Shown piece after piece: positions 31,067 to 39,119 of a stretch of 64,000 nucleotides of DNA. This DNA is from PALSA-612 sp963765295 (lineage in GTDB: Bacteria; Actinomycetota; Thermoleophilia; Gaiellales; Gaiellaceae): the NCBI GenBank assembly GCA_963765295.1, contig CAVXVO010000006.1:124001-188000 (forward strand). The letters are read 5' to 3'. Every line of letters begins with the position of its first letter. Within the stretch, counting starts at the first letter, position 1. The notes under the pieces are model-generated. The model was not told where the DNA came from. It ran no database searches and saw nothing but the letters and a program-made list of their open reading frames with translations. The translations under genes and the position numbers were made by a program.

Positions 31067-31924
31067 ATGAACGTCACCGACAAACCCGTTGCAGTTGCCT
31101 ATCCCGGTCGTGACGGCGCCCACAGCGCCGCCGCGTGTGAACGCCTCTTCCCGAGCGGCGCCGACCTGCGGCCGTTGCCGAGCTTCCTCGCCGTCGCCGA
31201 GGCGACGGTCGGCGGCGAGGTCGACTTCGGTGTGCTGCCGATCGAGAGCTCGCTCGTCGGCTCGGTCGCGGAGACGCACGACCTGCTCCACGAGTTCCCG
31301 CTCTCGATCGTCGCCGAGACGGCGCTCCGTATCCGCCATTGCCTCGTCGCGCTCGGCGACGTACCGCTCGCGGAGATCCGTGTGATCCGCTCGCACCCGG
31401 TCGCCCTCGACCAGTGCCGCGCGCTCGTCGCCGGGATGCCGTGGGCGACCGCGATCGCAGCCGCGACGACGGCTGACGCAGCGCGCCAGGTCGCATCGAG
31501 TGGCGATCCCACTCAGTCCGCGATCGCGAGCGAGCGGGCCGCGCAGCTCCACGGCCTGGCCGTGATCGCCGGCGACGTCGGCGACCATCCCGAGGCGTAC
31601 ACCCGCTTCGTCTCGGTCTCGACGTACACGCGCATCGACCGCGAGGCCGAGGAGTGGCGCACCGCGTTCACCTTCGTCACCGACCACTCGCCAGGCGCGC
31701 TCTACCGCGCGATCGAGCCGTTCGGCCGGCTACGCATCGACTTGCACCAGCTCGTCTCGCGTCCGATCCCGCGAACGCCGTGGCGCTACCGCTTCGACGC
31801 TGTCCTCGCCGGCCACCCGCTCGACCCGATCGTCAGCGAGGCGCTGCGCGAGTTGCGCGAGAACACGCGGCGGCTGCAGGTGTTCGGCTCCTATCCGGCC
31901 AGGCGCGACGTGGAGGACGAGTGA
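31067..31924 (+). CDS. pheA: Prephenate dehydratase
   Basis: Makes phenylpyruvate from prephenate, 285 residues. The PDT domain has VAYPGRDGAHSAAACERLF, DFGVLPIESSLVGSVAETHDLL and the catalytic TRF motif in YTRFVSVS. A C-terminal ACT domain (FTFVTDHSPGALYRAI, LHQLVSRPIPRTPWRYRFDAVLAGH) gives phenylalanine feedback in the family. ATG 31067 follows TTGGAG. It overlaps the chorismate mutase start. Confidence 0.94.
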   Translation: MNVTDKPVAVAYPGRDGAHSAAACERLFPSGADLRPLPSFLAVAEATVGGEVDFGVLPIESSLVGSVAETHDLLHEFPLSIVAETALRIRHCLVALGDVPLAEIRVIRSHPVALDQCRALVAGMPWATAIAAATTADAARQVASSGDPTQSAIASERAAQLHGLAVIAGDVGDHPEAYTRFVSVSTYTRIDREAEEWRTAFTFVTDHSPGALYRAIEPFGRLRIDLHQLVSRPIPRTPWRYRFDAVLAGHPLDPIVSEALRELRENTRRLQVFGSYPARRDVEDE

Positions 31925-32178
31925 GCGAGCTGGAGCGGCTGCGCGCCGAGGTCGCCGGCGCCGACGAGGAGATCCTCGCGCTCGTCAACCGGCGGCTCGA
32001 GCTCGTTCGCGAGATCAAGGCTCACAAGCAGGCACACGGCCTCGACTTCCTCGACCCGGGGCAGGAGGAGCGCCTGCTCGCGCGCCTGCGGGAGGCGAAC
32101 GGCGGGCCGCTCTCGGCCGAGGGCGTCGAGCAGCTGTTCCGCGAGATCCTCGACCTCCTCAAGCGCGAGCTCGCCTGA
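31921..32178 (+). CDS. aroQ: Chorismate mutase, AroQ type
   Basis: An 85-residue all-helical domain, ELERLRAEVAGADEEILALVNRRLELVREIKAHK, the family N-terminal helix with its active-site basic residues. GTG 31921 overlaps the pheA stop (GTGA). With PheA it provides the two steps chorismate to phenylpyruvate as separate polypeptides. Confidence 0.92.
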   Translation: MSELERLRAEVAGADEEILALVNRRLELVREIKAHKQAHGLDFLDPGQEERLLARLREANGGPLSAEGVEQLFREILDLLKRELA

Positions 32179-32179
32179 C

Positions 32180-32728
32180 TCAGCGCATCCGGCGGCGAAG
32201 CTCGGCCTCGACGTCGTCGGGGTCGAGACCGCGGGCCGCGAGCAGCACGTAGGAGTGGAACCAGAGGTCGGCGAGCTCCTCGACCAGGCGCTCGTCGCTC
32301 TCGGTCACGCCCGCAAGCGCCGCCTCGACGCCCTCCTCGCCGACCTTCCGCGCAGCGGCCGCCGGCCCCTCGTCGAGCAGGCTCGCCACGTACGACCCCT
32401 CTGGCCGCTCCTTCGCCCGCTCCGCCACGCGCCGCCAGAGCCAGGGCGCGAAGCAGGACCGCGAACCGGTGTGGCACGCAGGCCCCGCGGGGCGCACGCG
32501 GAGCAGGATCGCGTCACCGTCGCAGTCGTCCCGGATCTCCTCGACCGCGAGCGTGTTGCCGGACGTCGCGCCCTTGTGCCAGAGCTCCTTGCGGCTGCGG
32601 CTCCAGAACCACGCCTCACCGGTCTCCCGCGTCCGGCGGAGAGCCTCCTCGTCCATCCACGCCAGCATCAGTACACGCCCGTCCTCCGCGTCCTGGACGA
32701 TCGCAGGCGTCAGCTCCGGATCGGCCAT
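32180..32728 (-). CDS. hisIE: Bifunctional phosphoribosyl-AMP cyclohydrolase / phosphoribosyl-ATP pyrophosphatase
   Basis: Steps 2 and 3 of histidine synthesis in one 182-residue protein. The HisI part has MLAWMDEEALRRT, WSRSRKELWHKGATSGN, DCDGDAILLRV and the metal cysteines (ACHTGSRSCF). The HisE part has ARKVGEEGVEAALAG and ELADLWFHSYVLLA. ATG 32728 overlaps the end of hisF by 19 bases. Confidence 0.95.
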   Translation of the reverse strand: MADPELTPAIVQDAEDGRVLMLAWMDEEALRRTRETGEAWFWSRSRKELWHKGATSGNTLAVEEIRDDCDGDAILLRVRPAGPACHTGSRSCFAPWLWRRVAERAKERPEGSYVASLLDEGPAAAARKVGEEGVEAALAGVTESDERLVEELADLWFHSYVLLAARGLDPDDVEAELRRRMR

Positions 32729-33450
32729 CCGTCCTCCTCCAGCTCTCGCTTCAGCAGCGGGAGCCGCTCCGGATCCTCGTGGACGATCGACGCGAGCAGC
32801 GCCGCCTCCGCGCCGACCGCGAACGCCTCGGACAGGTGCCTGGCACAGCCCGCTCCACCCGACGCGATCACGGGGACGCCGACCGCGCCTGCAATCGAGC
32901 CCGTCAGCTCCAGGTCATAGCCGTCGCGCGTTCCGTCGGCGTCGATCGAGGTGACGAGCAGCTCGCCCGCGCCGCGCTCGGTCGCCTCCCCGGCCCACGC
33001 GACGGCGTCGATGCCGCGCGGGTTGCGGCCCGCGTGGGTCACGACCTCGCCGCCGCGTGCGTCGATCGCGCACACGACCGCCTGCGAGCCGAACGCGTCC
33101 GCGAGCCGCTCGAGCAGGCCTGCCTCGTCGAGCGCGGCGCGATTGACGGCGACCTTGTCGGCGCCGGCCCGGAGCAGCGCCAGGCCGTCCTCGACCGACC
33201 GCACGCCGCCGCCGACCGTGAACGGGATCGTGAGCTCCGCCGCCGCGCGGTCGACGAGCGCCAGGAGCGGGCCGCGGCTCTCGAGCGTCGCCGTGATGTC
33301 GAGGAACACGAGTTCGTCGGCGCCGAGCTCCGAGTAGCGGGTCGCGAGCTCGACGGGGTCACCCATGTCGCGCAGGTTCTCGAAACGCACGCCCTTGACG
33401 ACGCGGCCGTCGGCGACGTCGAGGCAGGGGATCACGCGCTTCTTGACCAT
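32710..33450 (-). CDS. hisF: Imidazole glycerol phosphate synthase, cyclase subunit
   Basis: A 246-residue TIM barrel: KKRVIPCLDVADGRVVKGV with catalytic Asp, FLDITATLESR, PFTVGGGVRS, VNRAAL, TSIDADGTRDGYD with the second catalytic Asp, and PVIASGGAG. ATG 33450 gives the exact family N-terminus. It overlaps the end of hisH by 19 bases, consistent with coupled subunit synthesis. Confidence 0.96.
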   Translation of the reverse strand: MVKKRVIPCLDVADGRVVKGVRFENLRDMGDPVELATRYSELGADELVFLDITATLESRGPLLALVDRAAAELTIPFTVGGGVRSVEDGLALLRAGADKVAVNRAALDEAGLLERLADAFGSQAVVCAIDARGGEVVTHAGRNPRGIDAVAWAGEATERGAGELLVTSIDADGTRDGYDLELTGSIAGAVGVPVIASGGAGCARHLSEAFAVGAEAALLASIVHEDPERLPLLKRELEEDGWPIRS

Positions 33451-34031
33451 CGCAGCGCGTCTGCAAGCGCGCGGGCACCGGCAGGGCCGCTTCGCTCGGG
33501 GTGGAACTGGAACCCGACCAGCGGACCCTGCTCGACCGCGGCGACGACCGTTCCTTCGTGGTCGACCTCGGCGGCGATCACAGAGTCGTCCTCGGGCCAC
33601 GCCGCGTAGGAGTGGGCGAAGTAGACATCGGCGCCGTCGAGCCCGGCCAGGACGCTTCCCGGCCGTGTGGCAAGCGTGTTCCAGCCCATGTGCGGCACGC
33701 GGCTCGCTTGCAGCCGGCGAACCGGTCCCTGGAGAAGCCCGAGCCCGGCGCCCCCCTCCTCGCTGTCTTCGAACAGGAGCTGCATCCCGACGCAGATGCC
33801 GAGCAGGGGTCGTCCCGTGTCGCCGCGCTCTCGCAGCGCCTCGCCGACGCCGGTGCGTGCGAGACCGGCGGCGGCACTCGCGACGTGGCCGACCCCTGCG
33901 ACGACCGCGAGCGGTGCCTCACGCACCTGCTGCGCGTCCGTCGTCACGAACGGTTCGGCACCCGCCCGCTCGAACGCCGAGCACAGGCTCCGCAGGTTGC
34001 CGGCCCCGTAGTCGGCGACCGCGACCCTCAT
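33432..34031 (-). CDS. hisH: Imidazole glycerol phosphate synthase, glutaminase subunit
   Basis: A 199-residue class I amidotransferase with catalytic Cys in GICVGMQLLFE and His/Glu in GFQFHPERSG. It supplies ammonia to HisF. The oxyanion region reads VVAGVGHVASA, a little different from the usual PGVG motif. It is separated from the fused hisC-hisB gene by 181 bp holding repeats and hairpins, so hisH-hisF-hisIE may have a separate promoter. Confidence 0.93.
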   Translation of the reverse strand: MRVAVADYGAGNLRSLCSAFERAGAEPFVTTDAQQVREAPLAVVAGVGHVASAAAGLARTGVGEALRERGDTGRPLLGICVGMQLLFEDSEEGGAGLGLLQGPVRRLQASRVPHMGWNTLATRPGSVLAGLDGADVYFAHSYAAWPEDDSVIAAEVDHEGTVVAAVEQGPLVGFQFHPERSGPAGARALADALRWSRSA

Positions 34032-34056
34032 GTCCGGCTCCGACCCTGTGGATGAA

Positions 34057-34075
34057 AAGTCACAAAGAAGTCACA
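34057..34075 (-). repeat. Direct repeat TGTGACTT x2 upstream of hisH
   Basis: On the minus strand TGTGACTT occurs twice (34075-34068 and 34064-34057) with an 11-bp period, one helical turn, 26 bp before the hisH start. Such spacing suits a DNA-binding protein. Nothing identifies it. Confidence 0.4.
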
Positions 34076-34101
34076 GTCTCGCCCCAGTCTCGTGCGCCTT
34101 T

Positions 34102-34146
34102 CCGCGGTACGCTCACCGCGGGTGGTGGGTGGTCTTCCACCCCACC
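34102..34146 (-). terminator. Two consecutive hairpins between hisC-hisB and hisH
   Basis: CCGCGGT/ACCGCGG (34102-34121) is a perfect 7-bp stem. Beside it GGTGGGTGG (34124-34132) pairs with the C-rich arm at 34137-34146 with one bulged base. On the minus strand they come after the fused gene and before hisH. No T run follows. They may end the upstream transcript, protect its 3' end, or attenuate hisHFI. Confidence 0.4.
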
Positions 34147-34212
34147 CTGGGTGGGGAGTGCGCGCCGTGTCGGCTGCGCGAGACAGGGCGGCAGAGCACG
34201 AGGCGGCGGCGC

Positions 34213-35814
34213 TCACAGAGTGCCTTTCGTCGAGCCCGCGCCGGTAGCGGTGTCGTCGCGTGAGCAGGCCTGTCCGAGCGCGCGGCCGAGCGCCTTGAAC
34301 GCGGCCTCGGCGACGTGGTGGTCGTCCGCGCCCGCGGCCTCGACGTGCACCGTGCAGCCGGCCTCGATCGCGAAGCGCTCGAGCGCGTGCGGCAGCAGCG
34401 TCAACGCGAGCCCGCCGACGCGCTCGCCGGTGAACGCGAGGCGGATCTCGGCATGCGGCCGACGCACGAGGTCGACGGCAGCCGTCGCGCGCGCCTCGTC
34501 CATCGGCACCGTCGCGGAGCCGTAACGGGTCAGTCCCTCGCGACCGCCGAGCGCCTCCCGCAACGCAACACCCACCGCCGCCATCACGTCCTCGACCGTG
34601 TGGTGTTCGTCGACCTCGACGTCCCCGCCCGCGATCACCTCCAGGTCGAAACCGCCGTGGAAGGCCAGCTGGGCGAGCAGGTGGTCGAGAAACCCGACCC
34701 CGGTGCGAACACGCGAGCGCCGCCGCCCGTCCAGCGAAAGCGACACCCGCAGCGCCGTCTCGGCAGTGCTCCGCACGACGAGCGCGGATCGCGACGCCGA
34801 CGGCTCGGCCGCGGCTCCGAGCGCGGCGAGCAAGCGGTCGTTCTCGACCGGAAGGCGCGGCGTGATCCGGATCGCGTCCGGGTAGCGGCGGACGACGAGC
34901 CCCTGCGCTTCGAGCCGATCCGCCAGCGCCGGGGCGTCCTCGACCGGCACGTAGACGAAGTTCGCGTGCGAGCGAAGGCATGCAAACCCGGCTGCCAGCA
35001 ACGCGTCGCGCATCCGCTCGCGCTCGGCGACCTCCGACTCGACGTCGAGCACGGGGTCCCGGAGTGCCGCAGCCGCGATCCGCGCGGCCGGAGCCGAGAT
35101 CGGCGCCGGCGCGCGCCGGCGGTCGAGTTCGCCGGCGACATCCCGGGCTGCAACGGCGTACCCGACGCGCAGCGCGGCGAAGCCGAACGCCTTCGACAGG
35201 CTCCGGAGCACGACGAGGTTCGGCAGCTCACGCACGAACGGCACGACCGAGCGACCCGCGTACTCGAAGTACGCCTCATCGACGGCGACAAGCGTGTCCG
35301 GCAGCGAGCGCGCGAGCGCGGCGATCGCCTCCGGCTCGACGAGCTCACCGGTCGGGTTGGCGGGATTGCAGACCCAGACGACGTCGGTTCCGGCGAGCGC
35401 GGCCGGATCGAGCGGCGCGTCGACGACCTCGGCGCCCTCGATCCCGCTCGCGATCGCGTACAGCGGATACGTGGGCAACTGCACTGCGGCGGCCCGGCCG
35501 GGTCCAAGGAACGTCCGCGCAACGAGCCCGATCAGGTCGTCCGCGCCGGCCCCGATCACGACCTCCTCGGGATCGACGCCCGCATAGCCGGCGGCCGCCT
35601 CGCGTAGCTCGCCGTACGTCCCCTCGGGATACTCGTTCAGCGCCGAGAAGCTCTCGCCGAGCGGGATCGCCGGGATACCCGGAAGCGGCGGGACGTTCGC
35701 GTCGAAGCGGAGCACCTCCGCGGCGGACAGGCCCTGCGCGGCGGCGACCTCGGAGGCAGCGCGCGCCCAGACGTACGGCGCGAAGCCCTCGGCGAGCGGC
35801 CGCGCGAGCGTCAT
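34213..35814 (-). CDS. Fused histidinol-phosphate aminotransferase / imidazoleglycerol-phosphate dehydratase (HisC-HisB)
   Basis: One uninterrupted 533-codon frame encodes both enzymes. The first 330 or so residues are HisC: NEYPEGTYGELREAAAGY, VIGAGADDLIGL, VCNPANPTG, and the PLP lysine in RSLSKAFGFAALRVGY. A linker of about 15 residues (AAAEPSASRSALVVRS) leads into IGPD-type HisB with its metal motifs DEHHTVEDV and DDHHVAEAAF. ATG 35814 overlaps the hisD stop. No stop or ATG separates the domains; internal initiation at an in-frame GTG in the linker is possible. An indel that removed a stop cannot be excluded, but both halves are in frame and complete. Confidence 0.85.
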   Translation of the reverse strand: MTLARPLAEGFAPYVWARAASEVAAAQGLSAAEVLRFDANVPPLPGIPAIPLGESFSALNEYPEGTYGELREAAAGYAGVDPEEVVIGAGADDLIGLVARTFLGPGRAAAVQLPTYPLYAIASGIEGAEVVDAPLDPAALAGTDVVWVCNPANPTGELVEPEAIAALARSLPDTLVAVDEAYFEYAGRSVVPFVRELPNLVVLRSLSKAFGFAALRVGYAVAARDVAGELDRRRAPAPISAPAARIAAAALRDPVLDVESEVAERERMRDALLAAGFACLRSHANFVYVPVEDAPALADRLEAQGLVVRRYPDAIRITPRLPVENDRLLAALGAAAEPSASRSALVVRSTAETALRVSLSLDGRRRSRVRTGVGFLDHLLAQLAFHGGFDLEVIAGGDVEVDEHHTVEDVMAAVGVALREALGGREGLTRYGSATVPMDEARATAAVDLVRRPHAEIRLAFTGERVGGLALTLLPHALERFAIEAGCTVHVEAAGADDHHVAEAAFKALGRALGQACSRDDTATGAGSTKGTL

Positions 35815-36981
35815 CGCCTCGCCTCTGCGAACCGCGCCTCGACCGCGGCGGCGTGCAGCGGCAGTCCCTCCGCCGATGCGAGAGCGCCGATCGTCTCCCG
35901 CAGGCCGTCGAGCCCCTCGCGCGTCGCCGAGACGACCTGGATCGACTTGAGGAACGCCTCCAGGCCGAGCCCCCCGGCCGCTCGTGCGAGACCGCCCGTC
36001 GGCAGCACGTGATTCGCTCCCGCCGCGTAGTCGCCGACGACAGCGGGAGCGGACGGCCCGAGGAAGATCGAGCCCGCGTTCCGCACAGCCGCGGCAGCCG
36101 TCTCGGGGTCGGCGACGTGCAACTCGAGGTGCTCGGGCGCGTACTCGTCGGAACGAGCAAGCGCCTCGTCGAGCGAGTCCACGACCTCGATCTGCACCTG
36201 CTCCCAGCCGTCCGTGAGCCGGCCGACCTCGTCGGCGAGCGCGGCGCTCGTCGTCACGAGGACACACTCGGAGTCGGGCCCGTGCTCGGCCTGCGCCAGT
36301 AGATCGGCTGCGCAGAGCTCCGCGTCGGCGGTCTCGTCGGCGACGATCAGCACCTCGCTCGGCCCGGCGGGGAGATCGATGCCCACGCGCCCCGAGACGA
36401 GCAGCTTGGCCGCGGTCACCCAGCGGTTGCCGGGGCCGACGATCTTGTCGACAGCCGGGATCGTCTCCGTGCCGTAGGCGAGCGCGCCGATCGCCTGCGC
36501 GCCGCCGACAGCGTAGACCTCGTCGATCCCGAGCTCGCGCGCAGCGGCGAGCAGCGCGGCCGGCGGCAGCGGCGAGACGACCGCGATGCGCCCGACACCC
36601 GCGAGCTGGGCGGGAACGACCGCCATGACGAGGGACGACGGGTACGCGGCCCGGCCACCCGGAGCGTAGACGCCGACCGAGCCGATCGGGACGAAGCGCC
36701 GCGACGCCTCGACACCGGCCCACGTCGCCACTGTCGTGTCGACGGGCCGCTGCGGCTCGTGGAAGGCGCGCACCGCGTCTGCGAGCCGGCGGATCGCCGC
36801 GAGGAACCCGGGCGGAGCCTCGGCCGTGGCAATCTCCTCGGCCGGCACACGAAGCGCCGCGGGCCGCTCGCCGTCGAGCCGTTCCGTCCAGTCGAGCACC
36901 GCCTCGTCCCCGCGTGCGCGCACGTCGGCCACGATCTCCGCCTGCGCGGGGGAGCGCGTCGGCGATCTCGACCCGGCTCAC
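35811..36981 (-). CDS. hisD: Histidinol dehydrogenase, with one frameshift near the start
   Basis: Catalyses the last two oxidations of histidine synthesis. Motifs: RFVPIGSVGVYAPGG, AYPSSLVMAVVPAQLAGV, VDKIVGPGNRWVTAAK, DLPAGPSEVLIVAD, LLAQAEHGPDSE and GANHVLPTGG. GTG 36981 overlaps the hisG stop but is one frame off the body. Removing one base from the five-base G run on the plus strand (36948-36952) gives VSRVEIADALPAQAEIVADVR followed by the conserved body, about 389 residues. The first start in the body frame, GTG 36932, would remove the N-terminus. Confidence 0.9.
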
Positions 36982-37868
36982 GGGACGAGCCTCTCGACGG
37001 GCATCACGAGGATCGAGGTCGCCCCGGCCGCCTTGAGCGGCGCGAGCAGGTCCCAGACCCGATCGGCCTCGATCGCCGCGTGGATCGCGATCTGCCCCGG
37101 CTCGGCGAGCTCGAGCACCGACGGTGCGCCCATGCTCGGCAGCACGGCCCGGATCTCGTCCAGCGCCGAGGCCGGCGCGTTCATCATCACGTACCGCCGC
37201 TGCCGGGCGGCGACGACCGCCTCCAGCATCAGCTGCAGGCGCTCGACGTGCTCGACCTTGCCCGAATCCGGGTCGCGGCCGCGCAGGAGCACCGCCTGCG
37301 ACTCGAGGAGGCGACCGATCCGCCGGAGCCCGTTCACGCTTGCCGTCGAGCCGGTCGAGACGAGGTCGACGATCGCGTCCGCGAGGCCGAGCCGTGGAGC
37401 TGCCTCGACCGCGCCCGAGATCGTCACCAGCTCCGCCGAGATGCCGAGCCGGCCGAGGCAGGCGCGGGTCGAGGTCGGGTAGGCGGTGGCGACGCGCAGG
37501 CCCTCGAGGTCGGCCAGCCCGGCCTGCGAGGCATCGACCGGAACCGCCGCCTCGAGCGTGCAGCGCGCGAAGCCGAGCTCGGCCACCGTCTCGACGTCCG
37601 CCTCGCTCTCGACGACGAGGTTCGCGCCCGTGATCCCCGCGTCGACGACCCCGTCCTGTACGTACTCCGGGATGTCGTGCGGCCGCACGAGCAGCAGATC
37701 GACCGGCGCATTCACGCAGGGGACGAGGAGCGCACGCTCCGTCGTCTCGAACGAGAGCCCGGCCGCGGCGCAGAGGTCGAGCGTCGGCTGCAGCATGCGG
37801 CCCTTCGACGGCACGGCGACCGTCAGCCGGCCGTTCTCGCCGGCCCGCTCGAACCGCGCGGGCGTCAT
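36978..37868 (-). CDS. hisG: ATP phosphoribosyltransferase, long form
   Basis: First step of histidine synthesis, 296 residues: LTVAVPSKGRMLQPTLDL, DAGITGANLVVE, VATAYPTSTRACL, and the PRPP loop VDLVSTGSTASVNGLR. The C-terminal ferredoxin-like domain (RYVMMNAPASALDEIRAVLP) is the histidine-binding regulatory domain of the long form, so HisZ is not needed. The ATG is immediately next to the TAG of the TrpR-like gene. Confidence 0.95.
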   Translation of the reverse strand: MTPARFERAGENGRLTVAVPSKGRMLQPTLDLCAAAGLSFETTERALLVPCVNAPVDLLLVRPHDIPEYVQDGVVDAGITGANLVVESEADVETVAELGFARCTLEAAVPVDASQAGLADLEGLRVATAYPTSTRACLGRLGISAELVTISGAVEAAPRLGLADAIVDLVSTGSTASVNGLRRIGRLLESQAVLLRGRDPDSGKVEHVERLQLMLEAVVAARQRRYVMMNAPASALDEIRAVLPSMGAPSVLELAEPGQIAIHAAIEADRVWDLLAPLKAAGATSILVMPVERLVP

Positions 37869-38195
37869 CTAGGCCTCCCGGCGTCTCGCGGTGCGGTCGA
37901 GCGCGAGGGCGTAGCCGCCGGCGCCGTGACGCAACCAGTGAGCGACGCGCGTGACCGTGGCCGTGCTCGTGTGCACCGTCTCGGCCACGTCGAGGTACGG
38001 ACGGCCGGAGTCGACGAGCCGCGCGATCTGCCAGCGATGCGCGAGCGCCTCGAGCTCTCCGAGCGTGCACAGGTCCCGTAGGAAGCGCCGCGCCTCGTCG
38101 CGCGTGCGGAGCACGAGCAGCGCGTCGGCGAGGTCGTCGAGGCCCGGGACGTCCTCCACCACATGCGCGGGCTCGCTCGTCGTCTCGTCTGCCAT
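37869..38195 (-). CDS. TrpR-superfamily regulator (YerC/HisR type), probable regulator of the his genes
   Basis: A 108-residue DNA-binding protein whose core (FLRDLCTLGELEALAHRWQIARL, VAETVHTSTATVTRVAHWL) matches the YerC/YecD branch of the TrpR superfamily: an all-helical dimer with a helix-turn-helix. Firmicute members have been described as histidine regulators (HisR). It is directly followed by hisG and is divergent from hisA, which supports that role. ATG 38195 is preferred over ATG 38204 because TAACAT (38208-38203) fits a -10 box seven bases upstream, the geometry of the Trp leader; ATG 38204 lies inside that box. Confidence 0.8.
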   Translation of the reverse strand: MADETTSEPAHVVEDVPGLDDLADALLVLRTRDEARRFLRDLCTLGELEALAHRWQIARLVDSGRPYLDVAETVHTSTATVTRVAHWLRHGAGGYALALDRTARRREA

Positions 38196-38203
38196 ACTGC
38201 TCA

Positions 38204-38219
38204 TGTTAGCATGCTAACA
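38204..38219. promoter_or_regulatory. Perfect 16-bp palindrome, probable autoregulatory operator of the TrpR-like protein
   Basis: TGTTAGCATGCTAACA is perfectly self-complementary and fills the gap between the divergent regulator and hisA. It overlaps both -10 candidates: TAACAT for the regulator-hisG operon and TAGCAT (38207-38212) for hisA. A dimer bound here would block both. The TTAGC/GCTAA half-sites are AT-rich against the surrounding GC-rich DNA. Confidence 0.65.
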
Positions 38220-38221
38220 CG

Positions 38222-38960
38222 ATGACCGAAGCCACGAGGGCGCCCTTTGCCGTCCTGCCTGCGATCGACGTGCTCGAGGGTCGGTGCGTCAGGCTCGCCG
38301 GTGGCGAGCGTGAACGGGTGACGATCGAGGGCGGCGATCCCGCGGCAGCGGCGCGTCGCTTCACGGAGGAGGGCGCGACCTTCCTGCACCTCGTCGACCT
38401 CGACGGTGCCTTCTCCGGCTCGCCGACGCCCGGACTGGTGAAGACGCTGGTCGCCGCAGCGGACGGGACGCCCGTACAGGTCGGCGGCGGCTATCGGACG
38501 ATCGACGCGATCGAGGGCGCGCTCGCCGTCGGCGCCGCACGGGTCATGGTCGGCACGGCGGCTCTCTCGCCAGACTTTCTCGCCGACGCGGCGCCGGCGG
38601 TTCGGCGACCGTCTCGTCGTCGCCGTCGACGCGCGCGACGGACTCGTCGTCGCCGAGGGCTGGACGAGCATCTCGTCCCTTCCTGCGGTCGAACTGGCAC
38701 GCGCCTGCGCCGCAGCCGGAGTCGTGCGGCTGCTCGTCACGAGCACGGCGCGCGACGGCTCCCTCGCCGGCCCCGACCTGGAGCTGCTCGAGGCACTCGT
38801 CGAGGCGTCCGGGCTCCCGGTCCTGGCGGCCGGCGGCATCGCGTCGCTCGACGACCTGGAACGACTCCGCGGCGCCGGTTGCGAGGGAGCCGTGCTCGGA
38901 AGCGCCCTCTGGAGCGGCCGCGTCCGCCTCGCCGACGCGCTCCGCCTCGCCGCAGCTTGA
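38222..38960 (+). CDS. hisA: Phosphoribosylformimino-AICAR-phosphate isomerase (possibly PriA-like), with one frameshift
   Basis: A TIM-barrel isomerase of histidine synthesis: FAVLPAIDVLEGRCVRLAGG with catalytic Asp, FLHLVDLDGAF, VQVGGGYRT, then after the shift VVAVDARDGLVVAEGW, VTSTARDGSLAGPD and VLAAGGIASLDDL. The frame changes at about 38594-38609. Dropping one C at 38594-38595 gives DAARRFGDRLVVAVDARDG, a good family match; joined length 245 residues. A separate trpF domain exists in the window, so the dual PriA role is not required. ATG 38222 is nine bases after TAGCAT, probably leaderless. The stop overlaps the trp -35 box. Confidence 0.88.
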
Positions 38961-38985
38961 CGCCCGGCGCGATCCTGCTTACCCT
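38957..38985 (+). promoter_or_regulatory. trp promoter
   Basis: TTGACG (38957-38962), 17 bp, TACCCT (38980-38985). The leader ATG follows after seven bases. The -35 box overlaps the hisA stop codon. Confidence 0.65.
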
Positions 38986-38992
38986 GGACGCA

Positions 38993-39055
38993 ATGACCTT
39001 CCCGACCGCGTTCTGGGCCTGGTGGCGCCGCGAGCGTGGCGGGAGCGTCGCCTGA
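38993..39055 (+). CDS. trpL: Tryptophan leader peptide (trp attenuator)
   Basis: A 20-codon frame with Trp at codons 8, 10 and 11 (FWAWWRRERGG). Three Trp codons out of four, a promoter directly upstream, an intrinsic terminator 28 bp downstream and trpE after that make this a classical trp attenuator. No ribosome site; probably leaderless. GGCGGGAGCG near its end can pair with CGCTCGCC just before the terminator, a possible alternative structure. Confidence 0.8.
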   Translation: MTFPTAFWAWWRRERGGSVA

Positions 39056-39082
39056 GTCGACCTCGATCCCGTCCCGCTCGCC

Positions 39083-39112
39083 AGACCTTCCAGCCGGGAG
39101 GTCTTTTCGTTT
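39083..39112 (+). terminator. Intrinsic terminator of the trp attenuator
   Basis: AGACCTTCC (39083-39091) and GGGAGGTCT (39096-39104) form a 9-bp stem with one G-U pair and the loop AGCC, followed by TTTCGTTT. It lies 7 bp before the trpE ribosome site. Confidence 0.7.
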
Positions 39113-39119
39113 GGAGGAC

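Noticed and set aside
34030..34263. Plus-strand 77-codon frame across the hisH-hisB gap
   Set aside because: It runs through the hairpins and repeats, lacks a ribosome site and resembles no family.
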